Part shown: positions 25,513 through 34,790 of the stretch, piece after piece
Numbering within the stretch: position 1 is the first letter of the stretch
Layout of the letters: every line of letters begins with the position of its first letter
Notes under the pieces: generated by a model
The model's input: only the letters and a program-made list of their open reading frames with translations
Told to the model about the DNA's origin: nothing
Databases searched by the model: none
Program-made: the position numbers and the translations under genes
Assembly: GCA_013298145.1 (NCBI GenBank)
Contig: JAAFJO010000002.1
Location: 1-64,000 of the forward strand
Direction of reading: 5' to 3'
Source: Betaproteobacteria bacterium
GTDB taxonomy: Bacteria > Pseudomonadota > Gammaproteobacteria > Burkholderiales > Casimicrobiaceae
Length of the DNA stretch: 64,000 nucleotides

Positions 25513-26289
25513 TCAGAGCCCTGTCGATCGTTTGATGAGTTTGAAGTAGAGCGAATAGGGCAGAAGCCGCATCAATTTGAGCTGCCGCGTGAACGCGCGT
25601 GGAAAGTGAATTTCGAAATTCCCGCTCTCATAGCCCGCGACCATCTCGCGCGCCGCTTCTTCTGGCTCAATCAAGTGTGGCATCTTGAATTCGTTTTGCG
25701 CGGTGAGCGGTGTGCGAACGAAACCGGGATTCACCACTGACACGCCGATGCCTTTCTCCGAAAGATCTAGATAGAGCGTCTCTGCAAAATTAATCATCGC
25801 GGCTTTTGAAGGGCCGTACACCAACGCTTTTGGTAAGCCACGATAGCCCGCCACGGACGAAACCACGCTGACATGCCCCGCACCTTGCTTAAGAAATTGC
25901 TTTCCGAGCAACGCGCTGGCATTCATTGCGCCATAAACGTTGGTTTGCATCATGTCGCGAATCGCCACATCGTCTAAATCCCACGCACGAATCGCGCGAT
26001 AGGTGCCCGCCATCACAATGCCGAGATCAAGACCGCCCCAGTTCGCGTTGATGAGATCGAGCGCAGTTGCAAGCGCTGCGTTGTCCGTCATGTCGAGCGG
26101 CAACCGTAGCGCGTTTTGTTTTGCTGAAAACGCATCGTCGAGCGCTTCTTTCCGTCGTGCCGACACAGCCACGCGCGCGCCACGGGCGAGCAAGTCCAGG
26201 GCTAGCGCTTTGCCGATGCCGGTGGAAGCGCCGATGATCCAAACGCGTTGTTTCGACCAGTCGCGGATTGGTGGATTGAGTGAAGCCAT
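25513..26289 (-). CDS. Short-chain dehydrogenase/reductase
   Basis: This 258-aa classical SDR has the cofactor loop IIGASTGIGKALA near residues 18-30, the catalytic Ser in VVSSVAGYRG, and Tyr-x-x-x-Lys in YGPSKAA. The start at ATG 26289 removes an unlikely 15-residue extension. Family members oxidise or reduce alcohol/ketone groups with NAD(P). A neighbour of the NTF2-like protein and the DUF3833 lipoprotein, it belongs to the Cfa-like lipid cluster; a fatty-acyl or aldehyde substrate is inference. Confidence 0.88.
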   Translation of the reverse strand: MASLNPPIRDWSKQRVWIIGASTGIGKALALDLLARGARVAVSARRKEALDDAFSAKQNALRLPLDMTDNAALATALDLINANWGGLDLGIVMAGTYRAIRAWDLDDVAIRDMMQTNVYGAMNASALLGKQFLKQGAGHVSVVSSVAGYRGLPKALVYGPSKAAMINFAETLYLDLSEKGIGVSVVNPGFVRTPLTAQNEFKMPHLIEPEEAAREMVAGYESGNFEIHFPRAFTRQLKLMRLLPYSLYFKLIKRSTGL

Positions 26290-26430
26290 GCTTATTCGTT
26301 CTCGTAGTTTGGCGAGCACATGAGTCGCTCGCACCTCGCCCTCTGGGCGAGGTGCGATAGGCTTGTCGCAAGCATGCGGCCGGGGTGAGGGAGGAATTGC
26401 CGTGATTTCATCTGCAGCACGCGCTGTAAA

Positions 26431-26964
26431 TCACGGCAATTTCGTGAAGGTGATGATGATTTCACCGAGCTTGATGCCAAACTTCGAAAACTCTGCGCGA
26501 TTGATCACGACCTTATCGTCGATTTGCCACATCCAATCGTCGAGATCGATGTTGTAGATTTTTCCGTCGTCCGTCTTGAACGCGAGGACATACTTCCAGG
26601 TGAACGCGTTGCCCACGGCTTCGCCCTTCGCTTCACCGACGACATCGGCGGCGGTGCCGACATAGCTGTCGCCGTTCTTCTTGATTGTCCAAACGCGCTT
26701 TTCTTTTTTGCCGTCGGAGTACACAAAGTCTTCGTCAAGCGTGCCGACGTCGCCGTTCCACGTGCTCTTGATGTTGACCACCATCGAACGAGTGACCTTG
26801 CCTGAGCGATCTGTGATCACACCATGCGCGATCACAGGCCGGTCAAAGTATTGCTTTAGATCGAACTTTGGCTTCGTGCCCGCATAGTCGGCGAGCCGAT
26901 GCGAACCGCAACCAGCGAGCGCGATGACAAGCAATGCAGTGAGGAGGAGGTAGAGTTTTTTCAT
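26431..26964 (-). CDS. DUF3833 family lipoprotein
   Basis: This 177-aa protein has a signal peptide and lipobox LALAGC, so it should be an envelope lipoprotein. The mature part carries the DUF3833 pattern (LKQYFDRPVIAHGVITDRSG, GTLDEDFVYSDG, KYVLAFKTDDGKIYNIDLDDWMW), a lipocalin-like beta-barrel fold thought to bind lipids. DUF3833 genes usually stand beside SDR, Cfa-like and chalcone-isomerase-like genes, as here. The 152-bp gap upstream may hold its own promoter. Confidence 0.88.
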   Translation of the reverse strand: MKKLYLLLTALLVIALAGCGSHRLADYAGTKPKFDLKQYFDRPVIAHGVITDRSGKVTRSMVVNIKSTWNGDVGTLDEDFVYSDGKKEKRVWTIKKNGDSYVGTAADVVGEAKGEAVGNAFTWKYVLAFKTDDGKIYNIDLDDWMWQIDDKVVINRAEFSKFGIKLGEIIITFTKLP

Positions 26965-27116
26965 ATTGGTAACTGATTGTTTTCTTGACGCGGATTAACG
27001 CGAGTTAAGCGCGGATCGCCGAAGTTTTTTTCAGACTTACGAGACGTGCCGAGTCGCCCACAGCACAGAAACGAGCGCAGCTCTGTATCGAATCCGCGTG
27101 AGTCTGCATCAAAAAA

Positions 27117-28364
27117 TCAGGGCAGCCTTTCATCAAATAGAGTCTTAAATTTCCAGAGCAGCGCCAACGCACAGAGCTTCAGCGCGCACGGGAAAAGCGT
27201 GTACGCGTAGGTGAGCGCTGCGAGATTCGAATCAGATTTACCAACGGCGTAACCGAGCGCGCTTACGATCGGGAGCGCGAGTCCCGCCGCGAGCGCAAGA
27301 TTCGCTTTCGTGACAAACGCCCACACGCCGAAGTAGCTTCCGGTGCGCGATTGCCCATTAGCCCGTGCGATGATGTCGGCGAGGAGCGCGGGCGGAAGCG
27401 AGAGGTCTGCGCCCAGCGCAACACCGGTCGCGATACAAACCACTAAAAACGGGATGCGATCACCCGCCCCGAAACTCACCGCCCAGATGAAGGCGACTAC
27501 GGCGACGATCATGCCGATCGACCACGCACCGACTTTCCCGATGCGTCGCGCGAGCAGAAGCCAGAGTGGCATGGCAAGCGCTCCGGCGAGAAAGTAGCTC
27601 ACTAAAAACTGCGGCTCCCAATCCTTTGCCTTGAGTACATCGTCGACGAAGAATAGGAGCAGCGTTGCCGGAATGGCGGAGGCGATGCCGTTAAGTGCGA
27701 AGACTGCGAGTAACGCACGGAAGCGGTGATCTTTGAGCGTCTCTGCAATCGCATTTTCATCACGTGCAACGACTTTCGCCTCGCGCACGCCCCACAGCGC
27801 AAGCAGTGAGATCACGAGAAGCGCAACGAACACCCAAGAGAATCGCGCGAGCCCTTCGGCGGCATCCTTTGAAAGCACTGCAGGCAGCGCTGCAGCGAAG
27901 AGAACACCGATGAGTCCAATCGCCTCGCGCGTGCCGGTATACGTCGCGCGCTGTTGCGGATGCCGTGGCAACTCTGCGCCCCACGCCCCGTGAGCGATGG
28001 ACGAAAGGCTGAAACCAAGGTATACCAAGATCAATGAAAAAATGAGCCAAACCCATAACGAAAATGGGCTCCACCCCGGGTTTAGAAGCGTGAGCATTCC
28101 TAGCGCGAGCATCGCGCCGCCGAGCAGGCAGGCAAAAAATCGCGTCGACGAGCGATCAGCCCATCGCCCAAGTAATGGGTCGACAAATGCATCTGCGAAT
28201 CGGAGGATCAGAAGTACGATGCCAAGCGTCGCAAGCGATAAACCCAGCTCTGCATAAAACTTGGGCACATGCACATAAATCGGAAGGGCCGCCATGGCGA
28301 GGGGCGCCGCGAATAGGCTGTATCGCGCGATCTCCACTTTCGGCGCGCGCGGGTATTCGTTCAC
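27117..28364 (-). CDS. MFS transporter (GPH-like)
   Basis: This 415-aa integral membrane protein has about 12 hydrophobic segments and the cytoplasmic loop FVDPLLGRWADRSS between the second and third segments, typical of glycoside-pentoside-hexuronide type MFS carriers. It starts 33 bp after the chalcone-isomerase-like gene. In this conserved cluster the carrier is probably linked to lipid or cofactor export rather than sugar uptake; the substrate cannot be read from the sequence. Confidence 0.85.
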   Translation of the reverse strand: MNEYPRAPKVEIARYSLFAAPLAMAALPIYVHVPKFYAELGLSLATLGIVLLILRFADAFVDPLLGRWADRSSTRFFACLLGGAMLALGMLTLLNPGWSPFSLWVWLIFSLILVYLGFSLSSIAHGAWGAELPRHPQQRATYTGTREAIGLIGVLFAAALPAVLSKDAAEGLARFSWVFVALLVISLLALWGVREAKVVARDENAIAETLKDHRFRALLAVFALNGIASAIPATLLLFFVDDVLKAKDWEPQFLVSYFLAGALAMPLWLLLARRIGKVGAWSIGMIVAVVAFIWAVSFGAGDRIPFLVVCIATGVALGADLSLPPALLADIIARANGQSRTGSYFGVWAFVTKANLALAAGLALPIVSALGYAVGKSDSNLAALTYAYTLFPCALKLCALALLWKFKTLFDERLP

Positions 28365-28397
28365 GACTGATCCTGTGCGGAAGACACAAACATGGTC

Positions 28398-28982
28398 TTA
28401 CTTCAAGCCCAACATGCGCTCTCGAAGGCGCGGTTGCGATGTGTTTTCGCTCAGCCAAATCCCGAAAAATGCGGCCGCAAACTCAGCGTCTTTGACTTCA
28501 CCTGTGAAACGGCCGTTATGGAAGAAGCGCGCCGTGCGTTCGCTAGTGAACACGCCTGTGAGCCGATCCTCCGGCTTCACATCAGGAAACACGCGTGTCA
28601 TCTCGGCGAGCCATTTCGGGTACACGGTGTCGTTGCCCACGCCCTGTCCGCGCATCTCATCGATGCTTCGCTCGGCGAGCTTGCGACCCTCAAAGTTACG
28701 CAGGTACTGAATGTCAAGCGCGAAGGGCTTTTTGGGATCAAACGCCTCGCCACCAGGCGTCCACAAAAATGAGTTGTAGATTTGGAATCCAAACATGCGC
28801 AGCAAACCGCCGCCGCGGAACTTGAGCGCCGGCAGCCCCTCGGTTGATGCCGCGTAGAGCGCGGGCGCGCTTGGCGATTGAGCAGCCGATTGAGGGACAA
28901 CGAACAATGCAGAGAGCACGAGGGCTGCGCTTAGTAAGAGCGTGGAGGCCCGTGCACGGAGGCAGGAATTCTTGGCTTGCAT
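28398..28982 (-). CDS. Chalcone-isomerase-like exported protein
   Basis: This 194-aa protein has a Sec signal peptide (residues 1-35) and a chalcone-isomerase-like domain (LRMFGFQIYNSFLWTP, ALDIQYLRNFEGRKLAERS, DRLTGVF). Bacterial members with signal peptides are periplasmic and mostly uncharacterised; the fold binds fatty acids in some relatives. It sits between the Cfa-like and MFS genes, which is its usual context. Confidence 0.88.
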   Translation of the reverse strand: MQAKNSCLRARASTLLLSAALVLSALFVVPQSAAQSPSAPALYAASTEGLPALKFRGGGLLRMFGFQIYNSFLWTPGGEAFDPKKPFALDIQYLRNFEGRKLAERSIDEMRGQGVGNDTVYPKWLAEMTRVFPDVKPEDRLTGVFTSERTARFFHNGRFTGEVKDAEFAAAFFGIWLSENTSQPRLRERMLGLK

Positions 28983-29033
28983 CTTTTTCGTTCCTTGTAT
29001 GCTGACTTAGCTGCGTTCGAGCGATCACTCACG

Positions 29034-30257
29034 CTACCGCTGAAGCGTGTAATGACCCACGTCGATGCTCTTCGCTTCAAATCCAGCGATGCAGTACGCG
29101 AGATAGAAGCGCCAGAGTTTTTTGAATTTGTCGGAGTAGCCGAGTTCGGCAATCGCTTGGCTGCTCGCATCAAACTGGCGAAGCCAACGGCGCAGCGTTT
29201 CCGCGTAATCGAGCCCAAATTCTTTGCGATCGCGAAGCGTAAGTTGTGCTTTTTCTGCACGCTCGATAAAGCGCTCGGGCGAGGGCAGCATGCCGCCTGG
29301 AAAGATGTATTGCTGAATGAAGTCGCTCGTTTTTCTGTAGGTTTCGAAACGGGATTCATCAATGGTGATGACTTGGATTGCCGCTCTCGCGCCTGGTTTA
29401 AGCGTTTGGGCGACAACGTCGAAAAACTTGCTCCAATACTTCTCACCCACCGCCTCAAACATCTCGATGGAGGCGATGCCATCGAAGCTCGCGCCAAAGC
29501 GCGCTGGTGCGTCGCGATAGTCGCAAAGTTCGAAGCGTGCCTTGTGTTCAAGCCCCAGTGCAGCAATTCGCTTGCGCGAATATTCAAGTTGCGCGGTGGA
29601 GAGCGTGATGCCGACAACGCGCACGTCGCGAGTGCTCACTCCATGCTCCGCAAAGCCGCCCCAGCCGCAACCAATTTCAAGGATCGTGGACCCGGGCTTC
29701 GGATCGATCTGCTGAAGGATGCGCTCGTATTTCGCCTTCTGCGCATCCACCGTCGATTGTGCGTTTCCTTCTGTGAAGAGTGCGGAGGAATACGTCATCG
29801 TTGGATCAAGCCACAAACGATAAAACGCATTGCCCAGGTCATAGTGCGCTTCGATATTTTTCTTGGCTTGCTTCTTGTTATTCGCGCGCAGCAGATGCCG
29901 AAGATTGAACAAAAAAGCTTTCCAGCCGCGACCATAAAACGCCGGCATCAAAGCTTGCTGGTTTTTCGCAAGCAATGAAAGCAGCGCAACCAAATCGGGC
30001 GTATCCCACTTGCCGTTGAAATACGCCTCGCCGAATGCAACATCGCCGCCGGTCATCACTTCCGCACACATCGAAAGATCATGAATATCGATTTGCGCCG
30101 TAAGCGTTTCCGAGGCATGGCCAAATTCATGCCTTGATCGATCGGGCAACAAAACGGTGAGCCGACCAAATTGCAGATGTTTAAGCAATTTGAGCAAGAG
30201 TCGAGCCGCCATTGGCAACGCGGGTTGCGTCGAGTAGGCGGATTCATTGGTGCTCAT
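29034..30257 (-). CDS. Cyclopropane-fatty-acyl synthase-like methyltransferase
   Basis: This 407-aa protein starts at ATG 30257, overlapping the DUF1365 stop as ATGA. The SAM site LEIGCGWGGFAEH is near residues 193-205, and the family order is kept (YDLGNAFYRLWLDPTMTYSSA, CDYRDAPARF, EMFEAVGEKYW). In E. coli Cfa the bicarbonate site uses Cys139, Glu239 and His266; here the Cys position is Ser (YSS, about 158) and the HTIG region reads VITI, so the Cys and His are missing. It may therefore add a methyl group without forming a normal cyclopropane ring, as proposed for UfaM-type enzymes of furan fatty acid synthesis. Confidence 0.88.
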   Translation of the reverse strand: MSTNESAYSTQPALPMAARLLLKLLKHLQFGRLTVLLPDRSRHEFGHASETLTAQIDIHDLSMCAEVMTGGDVAFGEAYFNGKWDTPDLVALLSLLAKNQQALMPAFYGRGWKAFLFNLRHLLRANNKKQAKKNIEAHYDLGNAFYRLWLDPTMTYSSALFTEGNAQSTVDAQKAKYERILQQIDPKPGSTILEIGCGWGGFAEHGVSTRDVRVVGITLSTAQLEYSRKRIAALGLEHKARFELCDYRDAPARFGASFDGIASIEMFEAVGEKYWSKFFDVVAQTLKPGARAAIQVITIDESRFETYRKTSDFIQQYIFPGGMLPSPERFIERAEKAQLTLRDRKEFGLDYAETLRRWLRQFDASSQAIAELGYSDKFKKLWRFYLAYCIAGFEAKSIDVGHYTLQR

Positions 30258-31033
30258 GAACGCGAAACTCCAGTCATCTTTGAATTTAGTTTTCCGTGAA
30301 ACGGCACGCGCTTGATCCAAAGCCGGAGCGCGTGCCAGTGAATACGTGCGACCACCGCAAAGCTCTGCAGCGGGAATCGGAAGAGTGCACTCCGAAGGGC
30401 GCTGCGGGTGAGCGGTTTTGCTTCGCCGCCGATGTGGGTGTGCAACAGTCGGCCCTCACCATCGTCATAGTCGATGCGTGCGAGCCAGCGATCCGGTGCG
30501 AAGTTGAATCTAAAGCTGTATTGACCGCGCACTTCGTTGAACGGCGAAACGTGCAGCAACTTATCGGCGAGCAAGGTGTCCCCTGTTTTGATTTCACCGC
30601 GCTCGCTGGTAAGAAGATAGCGATGCGATTCGCCAAACGTATTGTTGACTTCAGCCAGCACAGCGAACACGCGCGCACTTTGATCGCGACACACCCAAAA
30701 ACTCACCGGGTTAAATACGAACCCGAATACGCGTGGGAAGCTCACAAGTTCAACGTGTGCCGACTCATCTTGCCGCAAAAGATGGTGCTCGCGAAGCAGT
30801 TGATCGATCCATTGCTGCAGTGATTCACCATCACGCGCGCCGTGATCGCGCTCTTGAAACGACAACAGCGCCGCACGATTGACAGCCAGCGTGGGTTCGA
30901 GTTGAGAGAGCTCTGCCAGCGGAAGTCGCAGGCAAAACAGCGGATAGCGAAATTCGTGTGCACTTGGGCGTACCCGAGAGTGAGTGACCTCGCCGACGAT
31001 GACCGCCGCGCTTGACTGCACAACGTTACTCAT
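30254..31033 (-). CDS. DUF1365 family protein
   Basis: This 259-aa protein shows the DUF1365 signatures GEVTHSRVRPSAHEFRYPLF near the N-terminus and RVFGFVFNPVSFWVCRD in the middle. Its function is not settled, but the gene nearly always lies between an FAD oxidoreductase and a Cfa-like gene, as here. It overlaps both neighbours by 4 bp (ATGA), so the three proteins are translationally coupled and probably act on the same lipid substrate. Confidence 0.92.
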   Translation of the reverse strand: MSNVVQSSAAVIVGEVTHSRVRPSAHEFRYPLFCLRLPLAELSQLEPTLAVNRAALLSFQERDHGARDGESLQQWIDQLLREHHLLRQDESAHVELVSFPRVFGFVFNPVSFWVCRDQSARVFAVLAEVNNTFGESHRYLLTSERGEIKTGDTLLADKLLHVSPFNEVRGQYSFRFNFAPDRWLARIDYDDGEGRLLHTHIGGEAKPLTRSALRSALFRFPLQSFAVVARIHWHALRLWIKRVPFHGKLNSKMTGVSRS

Positions 31034-32322
31034 TCAGCGGCAAGCTCCACGGGTCTAGCGCTGTCGCGGGTATTAATCGCCTGAACGCATTCGAGCGCTG
31101 AGCGAATGCCGTCCTCGTGGAAGCCGTTGTAGAGCCAGGCGCCCGCAAAATACGTGCGGTTCGTTCCTTGCAGTTCCCGCACGACTTTCTGTGCCGAAAT
31201 CGCAGCCTGGTTGAGCAGTGGATGCCAATACTCAAACTCAGCAATGATGTGTTCCTTGGCAGGCTCGACGGGTGGATTGAGCGTTTCAAAGAGCGGCGTG
31301 GAAAAGGGCAGCGGCTGCAGATTGTTAAGCCAATACGTAAGCGCAACCGGGCGCCTGTCATTGATTGCAGCGGTCTCGACGTAATTCCACGACGCCCATG
31401 CAGCGCGACGTTTGGGCATCAGCGCCGCATCAGTGTGAACGATACAGCGATTAGGTTGATAGGCAATCGCATTCAACGCCTCGCTGATTCGGGGCGAGGT
31501 AGTAGAAAGAATTTGCTTCGACTGATCTGAATGTGTGGCCATGATCGCGTAATCAAAACGCTCTGGCGCTGCGAGTTGATTGGCGAGTTTCACCTCGACG
31601 AAGCCGGGCGTCGTGATGATCTTCTCGACCCGCGCATTGAGCCGCGCGTCTTTGAGCGCTGCGATCACGCGCGAGACGTAGTTGCGCGATCCGCCACGAA
31701 CTGTCATCCATTGCGGGCGATTAGCCACCTGCAAAAGTCCATGGTTGTGGCAAAAACGAAGCAGCATCGCCAAATCGAAATCCATCACCTCGCCGCGCGG
31801 CGACGACCAGATGGAGCCAACCATCGGCCACAGATACCAATCAAACAGCGCTTGACCGTAGCCCTCGCGCGCGAGGAAATCAGCAAGCGACATCGACGGC
31901 ACGTCCCCACTTTTAACCATCGCGGTAGTGGTGCGGTTAAAGCGCACAATATCGAGCAAGAAGCGCAGAAACTTGGGGCGAACCAGGTTCGATTTCTGCG
32001 CGAAAAGCGCGCTCAAACGGGTGCCGGACCACTCCACTTGGTCGCGATCCGACCTAACCGCGAACGACATATCGCTTGCTGCGAGATCAACATTGAGTTC
32101 GGCAAAAAAGCGAAGCAGGTTCGGATAGGTGCGATCGTTGCACACTAAAAAACCAGTATCGACGCCCGCTGTGACGCCGTCGAGCGTGACATCAACCGTA
32201 CGCGAATGGCCGCCGAAATAGTCGTTCGCCTCGAAAAGCGTGACTTGGTGACCTGACTTTTGCAGGTAATACGCAGCGCTCAGGCCGGAAATTCCGGCGC
32301 CAACGACGGCAATCGATGCCAC
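31030..32322 (-). CDS. FAD-dependent oxidoreductase (amine-oxidase fold)
   Basis: This 430-aa protein begins with the dinucleotide-binding motif VVGAGISGLSAAYYL and the acidic end FEAND, then GGHSRTVDV and VDTGFLVCNDRTYPNL; the C-terminal FAGAWLYNGFHEDGIRSA closes the FAD site. Members beside DUF1365 and Cfa-like genes are thought to act as fatty-acyl desaturases or oxidases. It heads the minus-strand lipid operon, with its promoter in the 139-bp gap after folE2. Confidence 0.9.
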   Translation of the reverse strand: MASIAVVGAGISGLSAAYYLQKSGHQVTLFEANDYFGGHSRTVDVTLDGVTAGVDTGFLVCNDRTYPNLLRFFAELNVDLAASDMSFAVRSDRDQVEWSGTRLSALFAQKSNLVRPKFLRFLLDIVRFNRTTTAMVKSGDVPSMSLADFLAREGYGQALFDWYLWPMVGSIWSSPRGEVMDFDLAMLLRFCHNHGLLQVANRPQWMTVRGGSRNYVSRVIAALKDARLNARVEKIITTPGFVEVKLANQLAAPERFDYAIMATHSDQSKQILSTTSPRISEALNAIAYQPNRCIVHTDAALMPKRRAAWASWNYVETAAINDRRPVALTYWLNNLQPLPFSTPLFETLNPPVEPAKEHIIAEFEYWHPLLNQAAISAQKVVRELQGTNRTYFAGAWLYNGFHEDGIRSALECVQAINTRDSARPVELAAE

Positions 32323-32426
32323 GATGTGTGCTCCAGTTCAGGTGATCACAGCCAACGACCGAGACACACCACATACGCGATGCCGATTATTTCGGTTCTA
32401 CCGCGCTAAATTTCCCTATTTATATT

Positions 32427-32439
32427 GCAGTATAACTGC
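32427..32439. promoter_or_regulatory. Dyad in the promoter of the lipid operon
   Basis: GCAGTATAACTGC, a 5-bp stem with 3-base centre, in the AT-rich gap between folE2 and the FAD oxidoreductase; the minus strand has TATACT inside it as a possible -10 box. Confidence 0.35.
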
Positions 32440-32461
32440 TTTTTTGAACTCATGAGTATTT

Positions 32462-33301
32462 TTATGAACTAATGAGTTTTCCTCGGCCATACAGCTCTGC
32501 ATACGCTGAATGGTTGTGAATAGATTCAAAGTTTTCGCTGGCCACCATGTACTCGCCAATTTGTTCGTGAGCACTGCAGGCAAGTGCGATGTCGCGCACC
32601 AAATCTTCAACGAATTTCGGATTGTCGTACGCGCGCTCAGTCACGAACTTTTCGTCGACCCGCTTCAACACACTGTAGAGCTCGCTCGAGGCTTGTTGCT
32701 CGGCGATTTCAATGAGCGCGTCGATCGTGAGCGAATCAGCGGCTTCTGCGCGAATCGTGATGTGTGAGCGTTGATTGTGTGCGCCGTAGTCGGAAATCTT
32801 CTTCGAGCATGGGCACAGACTGGTCACAGGTGCGACTACCTCAATAATGAGCTTCTCGCCCTTATTCGCTGTGGACTCGACAATGAAAGCTACATCCGCA
32901 TCGAGCAGGCTTTCATAGCCCGATACTGGCGCGCGCTTGCGCCGAAAGTAAGGAAAACGCATCTCAAGATAGGACGACTCGGCTTCAAGTCGCGTTTGCA
33001 TCGCGCGGGAGAGTGCGAGAAACGACGCGGGCGTCACCACATCGAGCCCTTCGGCGAGCATTTGCGCGAAGCGCGACATGTGCGTGCCCTTCACGTGTTC
33101 GGGCAAGCCAACATACATCGCAAATGTAGCTACCGTGGCCTGGGCGTCACCGCCCACGTTTGCCACGCGAACGGGGTGGCGAAGGCCGCGTATGCCCACC
33201 CGCTGGATAGCGAGATGGCGATCATCGGGGCGCGCTTGCGTGTCATCGAGCGCAGTCGAATGAGCAGCGTTGGCGCGAAACATAGAGTCGTTGGCGTTCA
33301 T
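32462..33301 (-). CDS. folE2: GTP cyclohydrolase FolE2 (type IB)
   Basis: This 279-aa protein is a FolE2 GTP cyclohydrolase, which opens GTP to give 7,8-dihydroneopterin triphosphate, the first step to tetrahydrofolate, without strict need of zinc. The diagnostic catalytic motif VTSLCPCSKKISDYGAHNQR is present, as is GTHMSRFAQML. It is divergent from the B12-binding MerR regulator with 360 bp between them. Folate genes beside such regulators often supply the antenna pterin of photolyase, so light control is plausible. Confidence 0.95.
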   Translation of the reverse strand: MNANDSMFRANAAHSTALDDTQARPDDRHLAIQRVGIRGLRHPVRVANVGGDAQATVATFAMYVGLPEHVKGTHMSRFAQMLAEGLDVVTPASFLALSRAMQTRLEAESSYLEMRFPYFRRKRAPVSGYESLLDADVAFIVESTANKGEKLIIEVVAPVTSLCPCSKKISDYGAHNQRSHITIRAEAADSLTIDALIEIAEQQASSELYSVLKRVDEKFVTERAYDNPKFVEDLVRDIALACSAHEQIGEYMVASENFESIHNHSAYAELYGRGKLISS

Positions 33302-33662
33302 GGGTCAGAGTTTAATAGTGAGTTTCCTTTGAGAGTTGGTGCTGTTGCGCTAACCATCAAGGGCGCAACGCGGATCAAGCGGTCCAGAGTCATTTCGCTC
33401 GCCCCGCATTGTGTGGCGGCTCCGTGAACAACGCGAACGTCTTTCAAGTTGCGTGAGGGCATTCACTCCGCGCGCCCAGACGGCAACATGGGCTTTTCAG
33501 CCCATTACCTGACTGCGGGACCGCGGCTGCGCTCGGCGAGGCGATCAGTCTCGGGATTTCCCGCAAGTCTTGAAAATTCGTTACGCATGTCCTAGACATG
33601 TCTAACTCATCGAGCTAGACTACGCGTCGACGGCAGTTTTGTCAAATTCTTGTCTAAGACGA
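33302..33662. other. Divergent regulatory region folE2 / MerR regulator
   Basis: About 360 bp without a gene. It carries the CATGTC palindrome (33586-33600) and several TGTCTA-like half sites (33599-33606, 33651-33657). Confidence 0.6.
33586..33600. promoter_or_regulatory. Palindromic operator candidate
   Basis: CATGTCCTAGACATG, a 6-bp arm inverted repeat, 62 bp before the MerR-type gene. Further TGTCTA half sites follow. Autoregulation by the adjacent regulator is likely but inferred. Confidence 0.45.
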
Positions 33663-34601
33663 ATGATATTTGTGTCTGACGCCTCTGGCACCACGTTAAC
33701 TCACCTTTCGATCAGCGCCGTAGAGCGAGACACGGGCTTGTCCAAAGATGTCCTGCGAGTGTGGGAGCGCCGATACGGATTCCCGCGCCCGGAACGCGAT
33801 GCAAACGGTGAGCGGATGTATCCGATGCCGCAAGTGGAGCGGCTGCGAGCGATTAAACGGTTGATGGACGCGGGGCACCGGCCGGGAAAATTACTATCAC
33901 TCGACGAAGCATCGCTCGACACCCTTGCAGTGCGGCAAACGCGATCCAAGGTGGTGGATGAAGTCGGCGAACTACAGCGCTTGATCCTCGACCTTCTGAA
34001 ACAACACGACGCGATTGGCCTGCGGCACACGCTCGCGCAACTCCTGATGAAGCAGGGCCTGCAGGAGTTTGTGTCGGAAACGATTGCGCCGCTTAATCGC
34101 GCGGTGGGTGAAGCGTGGATGCGCGGCGACATGCAAGTCTTTCAGGAGCACGCCTATACCGAACAGGTGCAGGTGGTGCTTCGAAGCGCCATTCACGCCA
34201 TTCCGAACCGCGCCACCAAGCCGACGATTCTGCTGGCAACGTTTCCAAACGAGCAGCACGGACTCGGCTTGTTGATGGTCGAAGCGATCCTCGCGCCAGA
34301 GGGCGCGCATTGCATTTCGCTCGGTACGCAAACGCCCATTCCGGAAATCGCCGCCGCTGTCAATGCCTACAAGGCAGACGCTATTGCTTTGTCATTTTCT
34401 TCCGCTTACGGTAGCAAACAAGCGCTCGCGGGTCTGCAGTCGCTGCGTGCGATGCTGCCGAGCCGCGTCGCGATCTGGGTCGGCGGAGAGCTCATTCGCC
34501 GCATTCGCCGCGAAGTAGAGGGCGTGACTGCAACAGCCTCTCTTGCTGATATCCTCGCCGCGCTTAGGCAATGGCGCGCAGAATTTGGTGACTCGAAATA
34601 G
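33663..34601 (+). CDS. MerR-family regulator with B12-binding domain (LitR/CarH type)
   Basis: This 312-aa protein is counted from ATG 33663. The N-terminal MerR helix-turn-helix (LSISAVERDTGLSKDVLRVWERRYGFPRP) is followed by a four-helix linker and a B12-binding domain from about residue 185 (LLATFPNEQHGLGLLMVEAI, then SLGTQTPIPEI and AIWVGGELIRR). The ExHxxG pattern in NEQHGLG is close to the cobalamin lower-ligand motif DxHxxG. Such regulators use adenosylcobalamin as light sensor and repress light-induced genes in the dark. Divergent from folE2 and next to the Cfa-like cluster, both probable targets. Confidence 0.9.
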   Translation: MIFVSDASGTTLTHLSISAVERDTGLSKDVLRVWERRYGFPRPERDANGERMYPMPQVERLRAIKRLMDAGHRPGKLLSLDEASLDTLAVRQTRSKVVDEVGELQRLILDLLKQHDAIGLRHTLAQLLMKQGLQEFVSETIAPLNRAVGEAWMRGDMQVFQEHAYTEQVQVVLRSAIHAIPNRATKPTILLATFPNEQHGLGLLMVEAILAPEGAHCISLGTQTPIPEIAAAVNAYKADAIALSFSSAYGSKQALAGLQSLRAMLPSRVAIWVGGELIRRIRREVEGVTATASLADILAALRQWRAEFGDSK

Positions 34602-34790
34602 TTCGAAATTGGCTGCGGGCCCAATTTAGTAGGGCGAGAGCGCGAATCGTTCATCGAAATCAAGCCGAAACGCCGTGCGTCCAAAACACGCTATCGCACG
34701 TAAGCCACGGGTAGAAAACCCGATGATGTTTGTCATCTTTTCGGCGCTACACTCCCATTCCCAATTTCGCACGGTCTGCCGTCGCTCGCT

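Noticed and set aside
28977..29978. 333-aa plus-strand frame
   Set aside because: Lies wholly antisense to the Cfa-like gene, which has clear motifs; a shadow of its codon bias.
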